Shown here: one piece after another, positions 11,101-26,000 of the stretch
Layout of the letters: every line of letters begins with the position of its first letter
Position numbering within the stretch: the stretch's first letter is position 1
DNA from: Halictus rubicundus
Lineage: Eukaryota > Arthropoda > Insecta > Hymenoptera > Halictidae
Direction of reading: 5' to 3'
Length of the DNA: 64,000 nucleotides
Assembly (NCBI RefSeq): GCF_050948215.1
Contig: NC_135152.1
Span: forward strand, 7,164,310 to 7,228,309
Translations under genes and position numbers: made by a program
The notes under the pieces: generated by a model
Database searches by the model: none
What the model saw: the letters and a program-made list of their open reading frames with translations, nothing else
Told to the model about the DNA's origin: nothing

Positions 11101-14100
11101 TATCGAAACCGTCATAAAAATGATTTCCCCATAAACAGAGCCTTATGGGTATCCGAGAACAAATTCGCCAAGTTACAGAACAGCTATTTCACCGTCCCGA
11201 AATCGCGAACAAGCAGCTCGCATAGTTTCGCAAGCGAAACCCTCGAAGATCGCTTGTTTAGAGCCGATCCGAGGGTCAGCGGTTCGTTTGGGCGATTGCG
11301 TGGCGCATGATTCGCACCGGTTAGGTTTCTGCGGCTTGGTCGATTGATTCGACGAACCGATGCGACACGATGCAACCCGCGAACAAGATTGCACGTTCGT
11401 CGAAGGTGCTCGAATCGACATCGGCCCTTCGCCTTCTGTTCCTCTATTTTTTTTTCTTTTCTCTTCTGCCACATCCCCAAGCCCGATTATCGATCCGAAA
11501 GCCAAGCGAAGCAGCCCGTGTGTGTTTTCCGCTAATCGTGTGTAGACAGCACCTGCCTGATTACACCTGGGGCCTACTGCATCAGTGGAATCCGTTCTTG
11601 CAGTCACGCCATTCGGTGGACAGGCGTCATCGTCGCGGAAAATTTTCCGGCCGTGTAAAACAGAGCCGTGGAAAACAGGTCGCGCAAACCGTTCGATAAC
11701 GCGTCCGCGAAATTTCTTCGCACCTTATCTTAAGCCGTGTCCACATTGAAGCAACATCGAGCAGTTTTGAATCGCCTGATTTTATTCGATGAGAAAAGAA
11801 AAAGGCGACAGAAAGTTGCTCGATGGTGCTTCAGTGTGGACGTAGCCTATCGTATCAGAAACATTCACGAACGTAGCTGAGACATGTATAAACAAGTCTG
11901 TAAAGTTTTATAAAAATTCGATGCATACTTTAGGAGAAGAAAATTGCAAAAGTGCACCTTGAATGCCGATTCAAAAATTAGGACCTTAATGAGAACCTGC
12001 TCCACAGTACTTGGCGCATACATGTGCGAATAATTACCGCAATTTTGACGGCAGCCGTGTATAAAAATTCTCGAATGTAGATGAGATGTGTATGAACAGT
12101 TTTCGAGAAAAAAATTGCAAAATATCACCTTGCAAACCTGCACCTTCATGTGAACGCGCTTGTATTATGCATTATAGTTACAACAGATTTATCTGGGGTG
12201 ATGCATGAATTTGTATAGCAAATATCTGGAGCGCCAATTATAATTGATTCGGTGTTACCGAATCGTTCGAGCGTTGGGAATGCGGAATGATTAATGAATT
12301 AATTGTTCACCTTCGCCGACGGAAGTTTGCGTAAGAAATCGGGTCAAGGGAAGTCCATTTGCAATTCTGTGATTTGTTTGTTCACCTGAGAAGCTTCTGC
12401 ATCGGAATTGACATTTCTTTTCGAGACTAAGTTGCATTATGTCACCGCTAACGTTTGTGTCCGGTCTGAAAACAAAACACAATCGATCAGATTTTACAGT
12501 GAAAATTCTTTCTTGCAAAACAACTTCCTCGGTCTGAGTACTGAAACTTCATATAAATTGATATACAAACAAGAAGCACATAGGAATTTATTTCTACTCT
12601 CGACAGTTGTAATAAATCACAGAACCTACTTTTTAAATAACTCCTCTATTTCTCCTATTTTGCGTTTCACGCATAAAATCCGCAGTCTGCGAACAACATT
12701 AAGAAACAGCTAAAAATTCTTGGAACTCGTCGGACTATTTCAAAATAAAATTCAGGATCTTATGCTAATCAGCTGAGGGTCGTAAATATCTAACATCGCG
12801 GCTATTATTCCCAGCAGAAAGAGCGAAAAAACACATATCTAAATATTCAATCTGGTTTGCAGGAATGTAAGAAAAAAATTTGTCGACCACTGAATTTTGA
12901 CAGCATTCTTTTAGAGTTGTTTGTGCTGTCCAACTAATTTCCCCGGCCTTGAAAATGGTCGGTTCGGATGAAGATTTTGCGTAAACATCCGACGTTTGTT
13001 TATCAGTTTCACAAGTTGTGAAACACCGAAACCCCGGGGAACTTTTACTAGTCAATTATCAGTTATCAGTGAAAAGTGAAAGGAAACATTCTTCGCGATG
13101 AGATCAAGTCTGTGGCTACAGGTGGGAGGCGATCGTTATGGCAATTCCACGATCTTCTCACTATAACGGGTCTACGAGCTTCGGGAATAGATTTTTCATT
13201 TCTACTCGCAATGAAAACTGATAGACGATTATTTTTGCTTCGAAAGAAAATCGAAAATGGACTCCGCGAGGCACTAAAAGAAAAAGTTTTATTTCGCAAT
13301 CCGGTGATGAATTTCTCTCGCTCTCGGGTCCGTCGATCGAATAAATAAATAATTTCAAAAATAAATACCTGCAATCAAAAAATGGTTTCTGTATGTTTTC
13401 AAATGGGATCAAATTCGAAACTGTTGAAGTTATAATTTTTAAGATCCGCAGTTTAACAACGATGATCGAGCCGCTGGGGAATCCGAGCGGGTGAATAAAT
13501 ATTGCGAAAACGGGCTCTGGCAGGGTCGCGAAACGCGTCGACCTGGACGCGCACGTGGTCCTTAGAGCGGTTGGCTCGGGTCATGCGAGTACAGGGCTAA
13601 TTTACCGGAAGGTCGCCGATGAAGAAAAAAAGAATAACAGAGTCCCCGAGAAATTTATCCAAGCTGCCGGGCAACCGGCCAGGCAGGAAGGCGAATTTTC
13701 CACGGACACACGAGGGTCCCGTCGTCATGTGCGTTGCCTCTTTCTTTTTCTCCTTTCTCCTGCGCTAATTGAGTCGCTAACTCACTCGCAACGACGCTCA
13801 TTTGGTCCACGTTCTCCTTCAACTTCGATTCTCTTACCGCGCTACTCTTTCCACGAATAATTAACCCAACGCAATTTTCATATCCACGCAAATGTCGCCA
13901 GCAATCGACATTCTTTGATCGATTCATCGGCCCTCGAGAGCGGGAGCTATCGATCGGATCGAGAAATCTTTCTGCGCTGGTTGCAAGATGGGGAAGCCGC
14001 TTCGTAATTCTTTTTTCCTAATTAACACATTCGCGACCGGGTACCGAGTACCGGCGAAAATAATGAAATTCTGAAGCTGGTTGCCGCAAACTTGTATCGC

Positions 14101-17100
14101 TAAAGCAAGGATTGATTAATTTATTAAATTAATTAATAATTTTAATTTAAATCCAATCCCATTAATGCGCCTAATGTTGTCGCATTCAGAAACAAAAATT
14201 GCAGGACGTGAATTCACGTCAGCGGCAATCAGGAATAGAATTTAAAATGATGTGAATTCACGTCAGCGGTCGCGAATGTGTTAATAACTTTTGGGAGGCC
14301 GAAACAATTTTTTAAAACCCTCCAGTGGCTTGGTAATTTTTTGTCCTGTTATTTAATAATTTTTGGTAGGCCAAAACAATTTTTTAGAACCCTCCAGTGG
14401 CTTGGTAATTTTCTTCCCCTTATTTGATAACTTTTGGAAGGCCGAAGCAATTTTTCAAATCGACTGTTCCAAACCGCAGGAATTTATTTTTGAGATTGTT
14501 TAGTCTAAGTAATTCCTGGAAAGAGTATGCATTCGCATGAATTATTCAACCGGGGCCGGGTTAAGTCGATCATTGCTATCGGAGCGATAGAGATCGATCA
14601 CTGGACAACGAATGAGAAACGGAATCGCGTGAAACATCGGACACGGAATGAACTCCGTTCGAAATAAATGCACCCGTGCTCGATCGAAATCGGAGTAAAC
14701 AACGCGTCGACAGTCGTAAAATTCGAGGTTTTCCATGTCGTAAACTTCGAGATTTCCTTCGCAATAGTTCATGATCTCGCCGGCCGTAATGGATCGTCGT
14801 AAATCCCGGCACGCGGAAGCTTTTGAATAATTATTGGACTCATTAATAACTATCATTTCTTTGTGGCAATTGGTTTCGCTTATTTGCTGTTCGTATTAAT
14901 TTCAAAGATCGACATTGCAAGGCGTGGGTTAAAAAATGTTTGAATGGTTAAAAAAGTTTATCTGCAAGAAACTTACTTTTTGAATAATTTGAATGAACCG
15001 AGTGTGATCGTCGAAAACTTCCCTCCGACACAGAAATTACAATAATCCACATTAACTGAACGAACTTCGATCGGTCGCCACATGTATGATGCGCATTTAT
15101 AATAGTTATCGGTGCAAATTATATATGCATAGGAAAATTACACACTCACAATAAAATCAAATTAATAACCATTACGTGCACGATACATTTCTGCTAATCC
15201 TCGGCGACCGTAAACGCACGAAAATTATCGAATCACCGCAGATTCTTACGCAAACGAAATGACGTATTCCGTGAAATTACGTAAAAATTTCGATACGATC
15301 GGCTCTCGTCCCTATGTTGCAAATGCGCGTCAATAATGACAAGAAGTCAACAGGACACTTAATGGATTCCTTTTTGCACTCGTGTACAATTATGACATTG
15401 TAGTTGTGATACTAGTAGTGTTCGATACACAAGCATGGCAGATTTTTTAAAAAACAAATTACATCAATAAAATAATTCTTTCTCCTACAACAATATAATT
15501 AAACGATTTTTTTGTCCGCCCGGTTCGATCGGAATTAGAATAACGTCGCGCAATACGCGACGCGCAAAGAAATCGGTAAGCGAGCATCGCGGAGCTCGAG
15601 TCCGATCTAATGAACGTCCTCCTTGTCACGGATGGAAGCAACGTAAGTGCGAATTAACGTATGCGAATTGCTATATTACATATCACGCGAATCAGCGACG
15701 CGACACCGTGCGAAACCATTCTAACCGGTCGCTTTTTTATTTTCGTGTTTCTCCTCTTCCACGGGATTCGCAACACACTGCCGAATTTTTCGCCATAATT
15801 TATTTCACGCCTTCTTGTTAACACGAAACATTTGGGGACCATCAAAACAATTTTCAACGCGCAATAAAGAATTTCACGGGCCGCAGCGATAGTCAAAAAT
15901 ATTCGCTCACTCTTCGAAATGGATTCGTTAAAATTGTAACAATCGATTCGAACTTTTTTGAGACGCTAAAAGAATTTGCTTATCGATAATCGGTTGGAAT
16001 TGCGAAGGTCGGGATTTTTCACAGTGAACATTGAACTTTAACCCTCGTACTACCGCCGATATTTCGGTTTCTTTCGATATAAAGCTACGGCTCGGGACTG
16101 GCCTTCGTCGTATTTCGGATGGTTTTCTTATTTCGGAACAAAAAGCGTCGTCTTATAATAAAATTGTGCATATACGAGTCACGAATGACTCCGGCATAGC
16201 ACGAGAGAGTTAAAATACTGTTGCATTGTTCGCGGAACGATAAAATTATAAAAAGAAAGAGATCAATGTTTATACCGTGTCCTACAATTAATACGAGCAA
16301 TTAATAAGACGATTTTATTGCGCACAACAATTTGCAGTCTACTAAGTAACGTCGTCAGACAAGCATTCGACTCGAAATTGCCTAAAAATTGCGCAATATT
16401 TCCCATTGCAAATATTTGCTAAGCTGCCTGATACACCTCAGAGACCCATTATGCTCTTCAGCACGAACAAGTTCCTTGAGAAATGAATTTCTAATTGACC
16501 TCGTCTGGCGGAGATCACCTCGAAGAGCAGACAGAATGATGACACCCCGCTGGCGGAAGGGTGTCGCGCGAATCAATCGATGCAACCGATTCGTTAATCG
16601 GTTTCCGCTGACACAATGGGACCGTCGCGCCGTTCGCTCATTATGCGAGTCGGCCGTTATGCATGCGGGAACGATCTTGCGTTACCGATAAGTGTAACAA
16701 CGGCGACGACAGAAGGCGGGCGCAGCTGTCCAAGTCGATGAATAAATTTGTCCCGTTAACAAACTCGTTGTTAAATAAAAGATGCGTGGTGAAGAGATTC
16801 TACTAACAACTGGTTTGTTGTAATACAATATGAATTTTACACACTAAGGTTCTCTCACTAGGCTCACGCATACATCACTTTCATACGACTGCACACATCA
16901 TACATCCCCTAGATGGCGTTATCTCACTCGCGGTATTGTTCTCATGAATCATGTTGAATGTGAATGTACCTTCACACTCAACACTCGTATCTACAAATTT
17001 GTGCAAATTTCCGTGGTTCATTTTCGAAAAATCGAATTCGGAGGAAAATCTCTTTTGTCGATTGAACGGCTCGTTGCAGAGAGACCGTTAAATATAAATT

Positions 17101-20100
17101 TATTTTAAACAAATAAAAAATCTCCTGTTACAAACAATTTTGAGGAATGAAAAAATCACAGGGTTTGTAAAAACCAAGGATGAGATATTATGATAGTCCA
17201 CACACTGTGTGATTTTTTTTTTTTTGGGTCGTTATCGACGATTTAAATTTGAAAGAACAAAAAAATTGATTGCGGCGCATAATTCGGATCGAAATCGCTG
17301 GCCGATTGCTCCACTTGGTCGCGTCGTAAGAACGTCTAAGCTTGCGAAACTGATCCGTCGGCCATCTTATTTCGTTCTCCGAGGCCGACGGAATGTCACC
17401 TTGCTCGTTCTCCTCCATTGTTACGCAATCTCTCCGTTCGCCGGTTCTTTGCAAATTGAGGCCTGTCGGTGGTCAACTGCGCGTAAAAATGCGCATCGCC
17501 TCGAGAATCTCCTCGACCATCGACACGCACACTCGTATACACACCGACGGGGTTCCCCAGGGATTAGGGGTGGGAACGGGTCTTGCTCCGAGGGCTTAGG
17601 GGATGCAGGGACGACGACCCTTACCGAGCGGGATCTAAAGTGCCACATAGCTGATGCTTATTTAACCCTCTGACTGCGAAAGGCGCACGTATTCGCTCTC
17701 GCCGGGCCGACGATGCGTTTCAACGACGTGTCTCTTCCGAATCGCCGTAATGCGTTTGCTTTTCTCGTTAACCAACGGGTTTTTTGAGAGTTTACTCGGT
17801 AATAACAAATAAGATACGAAATATTTAATTGCTGGGAAATTTTGTTTTGTTGCCCCATGAGATCCAGTTGATCTCCATAGAGTAGTGTGTTTGATTTTCG
17901 ACGCACACCGTCACTTGGACAACACAAATTACGAAACGAAGACGCAATTTTTCGTCGAATTAAGAAGAAAATGAAAAGTTCCCGGAAGCCGATAGAAAGC
18001 TCGTACGGCGAATTGCCTCTTCGCCCATTATAAAATCCTCTAGAATGAAAAACTTAAATATAATTGGGACAAATGAATACGACAGCTTTCGCAGAACACG
18101 TGAGGCACCGTATATCCGCCATTAGGGCGCGGAACGCATCATTCCGCGCGAATAAACGCGCCTTTAGGCAGCGCCGACAGTTTTCGCAGGGTTGTATTGT
18201 ATATCAACCCATGCAGCGCTCTAAGGGTTAAGGTGGTCGACCATTACGGCTCGCTTTCGCGCCATTTCATTCTTCCCGAGCTTTTCTCTCACGCATTCCG
18301 AAGATTTTTAATGCATATCGGACCACGTTGCTCGAGAAATGCATCCACGGTGCAACTGCATGGAAACATTCAAGATTTCCGCAACGGGAACCTCCTTGCT
18401 TTTGGTTTTCGAATTTCTGATGTTTGTACACGTCATTTTTACCAGCTTGAGACCTCCTCATTTTGGAAATCAATTATTCCGAATATTTGTTGTCGACGAA
18501 GTTAAAATTCGATTGCTTTTTGCAACAATGATTGTTATTCAGCGAAGAAATAAATATTTCTAGAGCGAACTTTATTGGCTCGTTCGCACCGGAAGTCCGA
18601 TATTTACGAGCTTGCATGTTCGTTAGATGCTGTTGCGAAGATTGTAATGAGGCTATTCGTTTCTTGACCCCTCGTGTCGAGTTGACAGATCACTTTAGTC
18701 GGTGCACGTAAAGTGCATGTTGCAGTAAATATCGAGAATCCACTTCCTAGATACACGGAAGCTCTGCAGTTTTATTTTCAAGAGCGAAATTCTCAGATCC
18801 AGCAGCCACTGCTTTCCAATATACCGATTCTTTTTGTTTCATCTTTTCGATTTAACACCGAGGTGATAAAATAAATGCGAAACCTAAAGGACGAACAGCA
18901 GTCAGGTATCACAAAAATAAATTTAAGATGCGATTAAGTATTTTTTAATAATAGTACAATCGTACTATGTGGTAATTCACCGAAGCTATAGTCGATAGAG
19001 AGTTTCCGTCGACCTCCGAAGAACCCCTTTATTTCATCGGAAGGTCTACAACCCCCTGAAGAACTTCTTTATTTCATCTGAAGTTCTACAACCCTCGAAA
19101 GGCTCCGGAGAAATTCATTAAATTCGGCCACTTGCGCTTATCGATTGTTTTACCACCGGTCGAATTCAACACGAAGACGACAAATTAAAATCTGAAAAAT
19201 GAAGAACGTGAATCACATTACTCGACTTTGTGCAAAATAAAAATCGTTTGAATCAATTGCGAGAAGGGGAGGTGAAGATATTTCTTTAACGATCTGAAGA
19301 AATTGAAAATAATATTTCGACGTCCTCGGACTGTTCTCAACTGCCACGACTCGTTTTCGCGATAAATCCATAAAATCGTAATTATTGCCAAAGTACATTC
19401 ACGAATCGATCGAGTATCTTCCGACAACGGTGAGCATAAATTTCGCTTGCAAATCTACGGAAGACAAATCGGAATCAAAACAGCGTTCCTTTACTTTGTT
19501 CGAAGTTCTCCTACCCTCCGAGAAACTCGTCAAGTTGTGTCCAACATCGTTTCCCGGAAAGTTTCGCACCTTCTAAATCTGGTTTCCCGTGAAGTGCGTA
19601 AAGTATGCACCGGCGATGCACTCCCTTAAACATCGAGCGCACAAGGCCGGCGTGGCGCGCCGCTTTGAAGTCGCCCGACGGTCCAACGTTTTGCTTAACG
19701 AGTGTAATCGCGGCCGCAATTAGCGTGTACGCGATTTACAACGCGATTATCGCGTGCATCGGGCATCGTTATGCGTTCAGCGAGTCGCCTTGCAGCGCCG
19801 TGCAAGAAGAATTGATTCGCCAGGGCAAGGACAACTTTCAAATTCGAGCTCGGAATTTCAAATGTGCCCCGGCGCGCGGAAAAATCGAAACACCCGGCTG
19901 CGACACACGCTTTTGAATCTTCTCTTTCATAGTTTTTTTTTTATCGCCGTGTTTATTTTCTTTTTTTTTTTTCTTTCAACAGTATTTTCGGGCGACGCGA
20001 GCGTCGCTGGGTTCTTTTAATTAAAACAGAACGATCACTTTTGTTTTCTTTCTCGCGGCCCGATCGATAATCCGATTCATCGCGCTAATCCTCCGACGGC

Positions 20101-22961
20101 GAAGCTGGGTCATCGATTAATTGATATCGCTACTTTTTTAACCCCTTGCGTTGCAGCATTGTAGCAGACCTGTGCCCGGTGGGCAATCGATTCAATTTTA
20201 ATATTAAATTATGCCTTCCCTCCTATGCTATTTGCTGTGCAAGTCGATTCGATTTTTATACAAACAAATTCGAACGAAGTTGCGCGATTATTTAGAATGC
20301 GATGAAACGGTGGGAAAAAATTGCAGATCAATGTTTGAGACGTCATTGTAAAGCAGAGATATCTCTCTGTAAGATCGTATTGAAGAGAATGTGAAAAAAA
20401 AATATGGATCGTCGTAGAATTTTTTGAATTTTCATAAATTTCGAATGCGGAGAAGCGTCTTCGATTTCTCAATCTGTTCGAGAACGAAGAAGTTACTTGA
20501 AGAGCGAGTTCAAGGACGCGAAAGCAGAGAGTTCACCCTGCAAAATGAGCCTAGGTACAATTTTTCAAGATTTTTTTACAAAAAATTGTGGGCGTTCGAA
20601 TATCGACAATTTCAACGAATCGATAATTCCATTCGAAATGGAATGAATCAGCGAAAAAAAATCGCAGATCAATTTTTGAGACGTCATTGCAAAGCGGAGA
20701 GATTCTTTTACAAGATCATGTCGAAACGAATGCGAAACAAAATTTTTTTAACGCCGTAGAATTTTTGTAAACAGGAGCAACTTCTTACGACATAAATTGG
20801 CGGAATTTTTAATACTCCATCGCGTTATTTAATATCATAAGATGCAGATATTCCTTGAATCATTATTAAATGAATATTAATCAGAGAGTATTGCGGCGAA
20901 GTATTATGAACCGTTCAGCGATTCCCAAAGCGCGATTAGGCTCGTCGAGGTTCTCCCGCCGCAGTGTCCATCGGGATTGGAATATTCCGTGTTTTCTGTT
21001 TTTGTGTTTTTCACCGGGGAAGGGGGGGCAGCCTCAAATATCTCTCGGTATCGGAATAATTATCCGGTGCTGCGTTCGTACTAGCAGCCTTTATGGTCGC
21101 GCGAGCCGGCCATTGTTCTCCGTCTGAGTCGATGCTCCTAATGACGCCATTGTCGCCGCGAACGGGGCTGAAGAAAGTAAACAACGGAAGAAGATCAGCC
21201 TGAAATGCATCGCCTCTGCACCCGAGTTTCAAGTGTCCGCGATTCGCAAAAGCCTGCAATTTTTTCCGCGAAGCGTAGCGAATTTTTTCGGACGTGATCC
21301 CGTGACATACTAAATCGAAAATGCCGCTCTGCTCTTTAAAACCCCCGCGTTGCTCCGACTTTTATGAATGTGAGGAAATATGTAAATTACAGTGAATTCT
21401 CGATATATGTCAACAACGCGTGTCTTGCCTGCGTCATGTATCATCCAGGGGACATACTCGAGCCGTGTTATGTTTACACTCCTCGGCGTCCGAGGCCTCT
21501 GACGGGGTATACCCTGCAGTAGTGGGGATAATTCCGCGACGTTTATCGTCCAGGCCTTGGCGACATATACAGTAAATTCTCATTACGAGTCAGTGCCAAC
21601 CTTACAATTTGGAGTCAGTGGAACAACCCACACCACAACACGTCGCCGCCACAACATTGTCGGCTATATCGGTGTGACACCAGAAGACCACTACTAATCC
21701 AATTACAAAACTTCTTTGCTTTTTGTTATTTTTTTATGAAACTTTCACTAACATATTCGTGGCATTTTTCTGATTAAAATGAAACCGAATATGGTATAAT
21801 TTCGATGATGTTTACGCGTGTAATTAATGTTCGAAAAATTATTCTAAAATCAGTGAAGCAATGGTTGAATCTAGTCTTGCAAATTTGATGCACCGTCTAA
21901 AAGTAAAATGAACCCAGAGAAACGTGGGAATGATTACGGACAAGAATCGAGGCGTTGTTCAGAACTATTACGAGGAGGATTCGATTGACAGCATGATCAT
22001 CCTAATGGCGGGTTCTCGAAAGTGGCCGCCGAGCACAAAGGGTTAAAAAGAGTGTGTCGCTCTCCTCTAAAAATAATCGCCTCGCAAAGAGGTTAACGAA
22101 CCGGGGAAGGTTGTGCTTTATTGTCGCACGTAATCGCAGGAAAGTGTGTTGCGACAACGATGCGTAAAATCGCGGCGCCGAACAAAAAGAATGCGACGCG
22201 CGAAGATACGAAAAGGGCGGCCGGCGCGAGCGCGCGAAACAACAAAAACGAAGAAAACAACAACTAAAACCAATAGCGCGCGAACAGAGCGATTCATGCT
22301 CGAGGAGAGCATGAACCGATCTCTGGCTCCATTCTCGCTAGGGTGATCAACGTAATTAAAAATCAGGCCATAAAATAATGATACAGACTGAATGGTCACA
22401 GACTATTTTATTTTCACACTCGAAAACGAAATTTGCTTTCTACAATTTTCCATTGTTTTCGACGAAGGAGAACCTGTTTTATTGCACTATACATAAATTA
22501 AATGAACTAAAACATTTCCGACAGAGTTGGTGCTCTGGAGGTGCTCTGAACATTTTTTAAGCAATTGTAAATATGCATACATATGCAACACATAGCAATG
22601 TCAACGGGTTGTGAATTATATTTTATATTGCCAAAAAATATCTGCGTACCCAGTTAGCCGGCTTTATTCCTACAAAACATTATTCATATATGTTTAATCG
22701 ATCACAATTTAAAAGAAAAAAATACCGCAATGTTCGGGAGAGTCTACAGAATCAATCCACGCAAAAATCATTCCTCTATCTTCAACAATAACGTCAGCAA
22801 GAATTGTTAAAGTTCCGCAGCGGTCCAACAATTTATGGGAACCGTCAAGTCGGTTATCGAAACGCAAAACTGGTGTCGGACAGTGTAATTAAACCGCGGC
22901 GTGATCGCCGGGGAGCGAAGTTTAATTAACGAATAACCGCGGATGAAGAAATGGACGGTCC

Positions 22962-23002
<41 letters not shown>

Positions 23003-26000
23003 AGAGGGATAGAGAAATATCGCGAGGTGATATCGCAGGCGCCGCCGGGATTTCCTCGGGATCGCGGAATCTTTCATTTAGCGGGCCTGGGCGGGCCTGG
23101 GCGGGCCTGGGCGGGCTAGTCGGGTATCTACCCGCGGCGGCGGCTGAGACTCTAATACGGCTTTCGAAATAGAGCCACGTTGCCCCTCTAATTTCGAGAT
23201 AACCCCGACGATCCGACCGCTAACGATCCGCCATTGAACGCGATATTAATCAGCCTCGCCTCGGATCCGACGTTTCCCACCCCCAACTTCTCCGACGCTC
23301 AATTATCCCGGATTGATGGCCGCAAGAATTTTAGGCCTATCTCTACCGATTCCTCCCTCAGAAATTCTCCAAATCTTCCCGGCATCCTTTTCTTCCTTTC
23401 CGAATTTCGCTTGTTTGCACTTGCACCCCTTAACCCTGGATGATAAGTAAGCTATCTGTGATTTTAGGAATCTATCACGAACGGATTACTTCATGTAAAA
23501 TAAAAATTGCACAAAATACAGATGCTTTTTCTTTATCAATTTTAGAAGGTTCAAAATAATATATCTACAAGTTTTAACCCTTAGCACTCGAATGGCGACT
23601 GTAAGGCACCATTCAAAATTCCGGTATCATTATTGAAAATATTTTTTTACATTATTACATTTATTCGTATTTAATAAATTACTAAATATTTCAGTACTGT
23701 ACGAGTAAATTGCACCATTTTCGTATGTATAGCATGAAAAGATATGTATAGAAGGGAAATATTCTAGGTCGGAAGAAATGTTTCGTTTTGGAGTTAAAAT
23801 AGCTTCGAGTGCAAAGGGTTAATCGGTGAATCCTACATATTTTGCAGTATTTGTCAACAAAATCATTTTCTCACTGCTTGTATGGGATACAAAACAGTGA
23901 AAATATTTAAACAGTTTAAAGATGCTGTTGCATTATTTCCATCCCATTAAAATGATTATGAAATTTGTTATTTGATTTTGTGTTATTGTGGAAAGAATCA
24001 GGTTCGTGTAAGTTGTGAACCTTATAAGGATAGATGAATATCGATTTGAAGTAGACACATTTTTTAAGTACATTTTGAAACTTTGGGGGTTGAAGAGTCT
24101 GGCTGGTCTCTAACAGGTTGTGTTTCGATTTCAGATCCCAGGGTGAAGAATTGGGCGATGATGAGCAGTCCGTTGCCGACGATGGCAATATGCCTCTGTT
24201 ACGCTTATTTCAGCAAGGTTTTGGGACCGAGGATAATGGAGAACAGAAAACCCTTCACCCTCCGTCGAATCCTAATAGTGTACAATTTCATACAGACGAT
24301 ATTCTCGTCATGGATCTTCTACGAGGTTTGTTCAATTTTTTACATCGCACCGTTACCGCAAACAGCGGTTCTCAACTTGTGGCCAATCTCGAAATCTTCC
24401 ACGTGATTTTTTTTATTTTTACCTCTGACTTGTATCAATTATTTCTGAAATCTTGTTTCAACGAATATTCGCACACGCTTTGTGACCGAAGTTGAGAATC
24501 CCTGTCACAGAAATCTCGAAATTTCGTGCGAGTCCAGTGATCATCGGAGAGTACCATGAGAGCAGGAAAGTGCGCCTAGCCTAGTTCCTCGCGAAGCAGC
24601 TCCTTTCTAAATTAGTTTTCCTTTTCGACCGGTTCGGGACTGTTTTTAAACACCGAACACGTTCCGAGGCCCGCGAAACGAGCTTCTGTTTATGGCTCTG
24701 TTTGGGCTCATTTAATCATTCCTCCTCTGACCACAGCTAGACAACGTTCACTATAAGGAACGACCAGTTGCAATACTAAGTTGCACAAAATCATCCAAAA
24801 AGAAAATTCTAGAAAGTCCAAACTAATTTGACACAGCTGAGTAACGTTCGCTATAAGGAAAAATATTAGTGGTTTAAAATTTAGAGCGGGTTGATTACAT
24901 TATGAAAAATATAGTTGCACAGAACAATCTCGAAGCAAAATTCAAAAAAGTCCAAACTAATTTAACACAGCTGAGCAACGTTCGCTATAAGGAAAAATAT
25001 TAGTGATTTGAGAAAATTTAGAGGGGGTTGATTAAATTATGAAAAACATAGTTGCACAGAACAATCTCGAAGCAAAATTCAAAAAAGTCCAAACTAATTT
25101 AACACAGCTGAGCAACGTTCGCTATAAGGAAAAATATTAGTGATTTGAGAAAATTTAGAGGGGGTTGATTAAATTATGAAAAACATAGTTGCACAGAACA
25201 ATCTCGAAGCAAAATTCAAAAAAGTCCAAACTAATTCAACACAGCTGAGCAACGTTCGCTATAAGGAAAAAATTAGTAGTTTAAATTTTAGAGGGGGTTG
25301 ATTACATTATGAAAAATATAATTGCACCGTTTAAGAACAAAATTCAAGAAATTGCAAACTAATTAGCTGACAAATAATTGCCCAGACATTCTGCTTAGGA
25401 TGTTGCTCGTGCTCGCCGCACTTCAATACACTTTTCGCGAATGTTCGCTTCGTTAGGAACGAGAAAGTTGGCAAGAACACGTTCCAGTTACAGAATCTGT
25501 CTATTGTTCGATTCGCGCTCACTTCCGTTTACTGTGATAGAGCAGCAAAAAAGAACTTTTTTATAGCTAGGTATCCCATGATAGTAAAAAAGGGAAGGGA
25601 GAGAGGGAGACGGAGCCGAATCGAATTGAAACTTTCATCTTCGTGAAACGCGTGACACACGGGTGCTTCGTTATTTTATATAACGAAATTTGCATTCGGA
25701 AGTGGATGGTGCGACTATGGATGGGATATCTTGTGCTTTCTAAATTGCAGCGGGAATGCCACTTTATTTTACCGGAGACGTTGCGAACGCTGTGCAAATT
25801 TTCGTTTCACATCTTTCCTGTTCCCCGTTGCAAAATCGCATTTTTCGTGCTGGACATGTTTTTGGACCAACACGTCGTTCCGATGCAACGTATTTTTCGA
25901 TCAACACATTTTTTTATCCAACAAATTTCTCCCTCAAAACATTTGTCTTTCGCTAGATATTTTTCTGACCAGATTAAAAGTACTCCATCAGTTGACTGTA

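Larger units (their letters stand above)
8126..24134 (+). other. Elongase intron 1 (about 16 kb)
   Basis: This GT-AG intron is filled with mobile-element debris, listed separately. It also has CpG-rich unique-looking blocks around 11180-11720, 13500-13860 and 17270-17640. The open frames inside these blocks show no recognisable domain and overlap on both strands, as expected of GC-rich DNA poor in stop codons. I see no gene nested in this intron. Stretches at 8130-9840, 12170-14020, 14470-16030 and 18240-20290 hold nothing I can name beyond a small duplication at 19010-19090. Confidence 0.8.

Noticed and set aside
11173..11607. 144-residue minus-strand frame
   Set aside because: Cys- and Arg-rich reading of CpG-rich DNA with overlapping frames; no motif.
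22036..22050. CACAAAGGGTTAA, resembling the right end of a TTAA element
   Set aside because: No matching left end was found within about 2 kb, so at most a solo terminus.
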